A DNA stretch of 64,000 nt from JAXGPL01 sp040766985 (GTDB lineage: Bacteria; Bacillota; Sulfobacillia; JAUYEG01), in contig JAXGPL010000005.1 of the NCBI GenBank assembly GCA_040766985.1, positions 1 to 64,000 on the forward strand. The letters run 5' to 3'. A program made the position numbers and the translations under genes. The notes beneath the pieces were generated by a model. That model did no database searches. It saw only the letters and a list, made by a program, of their open reading frames with translations, and was not told the DNA's origin. Shown here piece by piece: positions 63,829-64,000 of the stretch; the first letter of the stretch is position 1; each line of letters opens with the position of its first letter.

Positions 63829-64000
63829 CTAGACGTTCTCTCCGGCACGCAGGGCCGCAATGTACCCGGTTGCCCACGGGAAACCGCGCTCCGCCGCCAG
63901 GCGCCCCGTTGCGTCGATGTTGTAGGGTACGCGCCGCAGGCTGACACCTGTACGTGGTCCATCCAGGTGCAGTATCGCGTACGAAGACCGCGGGTCGCCG
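63829..64000 (-). CDS. Metallophosphoesterase family protein, C-terminal fragment
   Basis: The last 56 codons of a gene that continues past the window read GDPRSSYAILHLDGPRTGVS and LRRVPYNIDATGRLAAERG, then a stop at 63831-63829. This is the typical end of calcineurin-like phosphoesterases of the YfcE/MJ0936 type, where a GDPR-Y-A-L segment is followed by VPYDIE. The catalytic N-terminal part is not visible, so the call depends on this tail. Confidence 0.65.
   Translation of the reverse strand, partial: GDPRSSYAILHLDGPRTGVSLRRVPYNIDATGRLAAERGFPWATGYIAALRAGENV

Overview
The window is high-GC DNA (mid-60s percent by eye) with dense genes, frequent GTG and TTG starts, and strong GGAGG-type ribosome binding sites. 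A T-box leader upstream of proC, a CotS-like kinase, PadR, DUF554 and LiaF-like envelope genes, and an aldehyde:ferredoxin oxidoreductase with a MoaD-like partner suggest an anaerobic or facultative, high-GC Gram-positive-type bacterium (Bacillota or a neighbouring lineage). The assignment is inferred from gene content only. I saw no rRNA, tRNA, CRISPR array, phage module or intact insertion sequence.

Layout. 1-1.9 kb: the start of a GlcD-like FAD oxidase and a divergent M20-like protein whose catalytic residues are substituted. 1.95-10.6 kb: a long minus-strand run reading argF, LppM-like membrane protein, aldehyde ferredoxin oxidoreductase, MoaD-like carrier, panB, MBL hydrolase, NUDIX protein, YtcJ-like amidohydrolase. 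10.8-13.4 kb: tandem-GGDEF protein, GDPD phosphodiesterase, class II aldolase. 13.6-21.1 kb: glyA, a repeat-rich gap, an M14-type and an M20 peptidase, and a CocE-type hydrolase. 21.1-28.9 kb: a RecA/DnaB-type ATPase with a decayed TOPRIM-like region, DinB-like, flavodoxin-like, M81 (MlrC), CW-motif protein, MFS, tautomerase and Ldh2 dehydrogenase genes. 29.1-31.5 kb: ECF sigma, anti-sigma and a DUF4097-type surface protein. 31.5-38.7 kb: thiolase, CoA-transferase, D-aminoacylase-like, class III aminotransferase, XRE regulator, CotS-like kinase. 38.7-41 kb: an orphan ABC ATPase flanked by apparent remnants of its partners, and a secreted alpha/alpha-barrel protein. 41.1-48.1 kb: two tandem M20 amidohydrolases, threonine dehydrogenase, CapA-like, copper-chaperone-like, DUF554 and UspA genes. 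48.2-54 kb: a repeat and homopyrimidine gap, then a four-gene operon led by a GlmL/MutL-type ATPase with no mutase nearby. 54-57.6 kb: M29 aminopeptidase, Mug glycosylase, creatininase-family protein, T-box-controlled proC. 57.8-64 kb: lipoprotein esterase, PadR plus a split permease, a TetR-controlled ABC-2 exporter, and the end of a metallophosphoesterase gene.

How the genes fit together. The content is strongly biased to peptide and amino-acid turnover: M14, M20 (four), M29 and M81 proteins, D-aminoacylase, creatininase-family, aminotransferase, GlyA, Tdh, ArgF and ProC. Thiolase, CoA-transferase and aldehyde ferredoxin oxidoreductase could process the resulting acids and aldehydes. This suggests a peptide-fermenting lifestyle.

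Quality warning. More than 25 genes-in-frame breaks, mostly single-base losses and several in short homopolymers, lie in otherwise well-conserved genes. I interpret most as assembly indels rather than true pseudogenes. Such genes are listed as one CDS over the full span, with the break positions stated.
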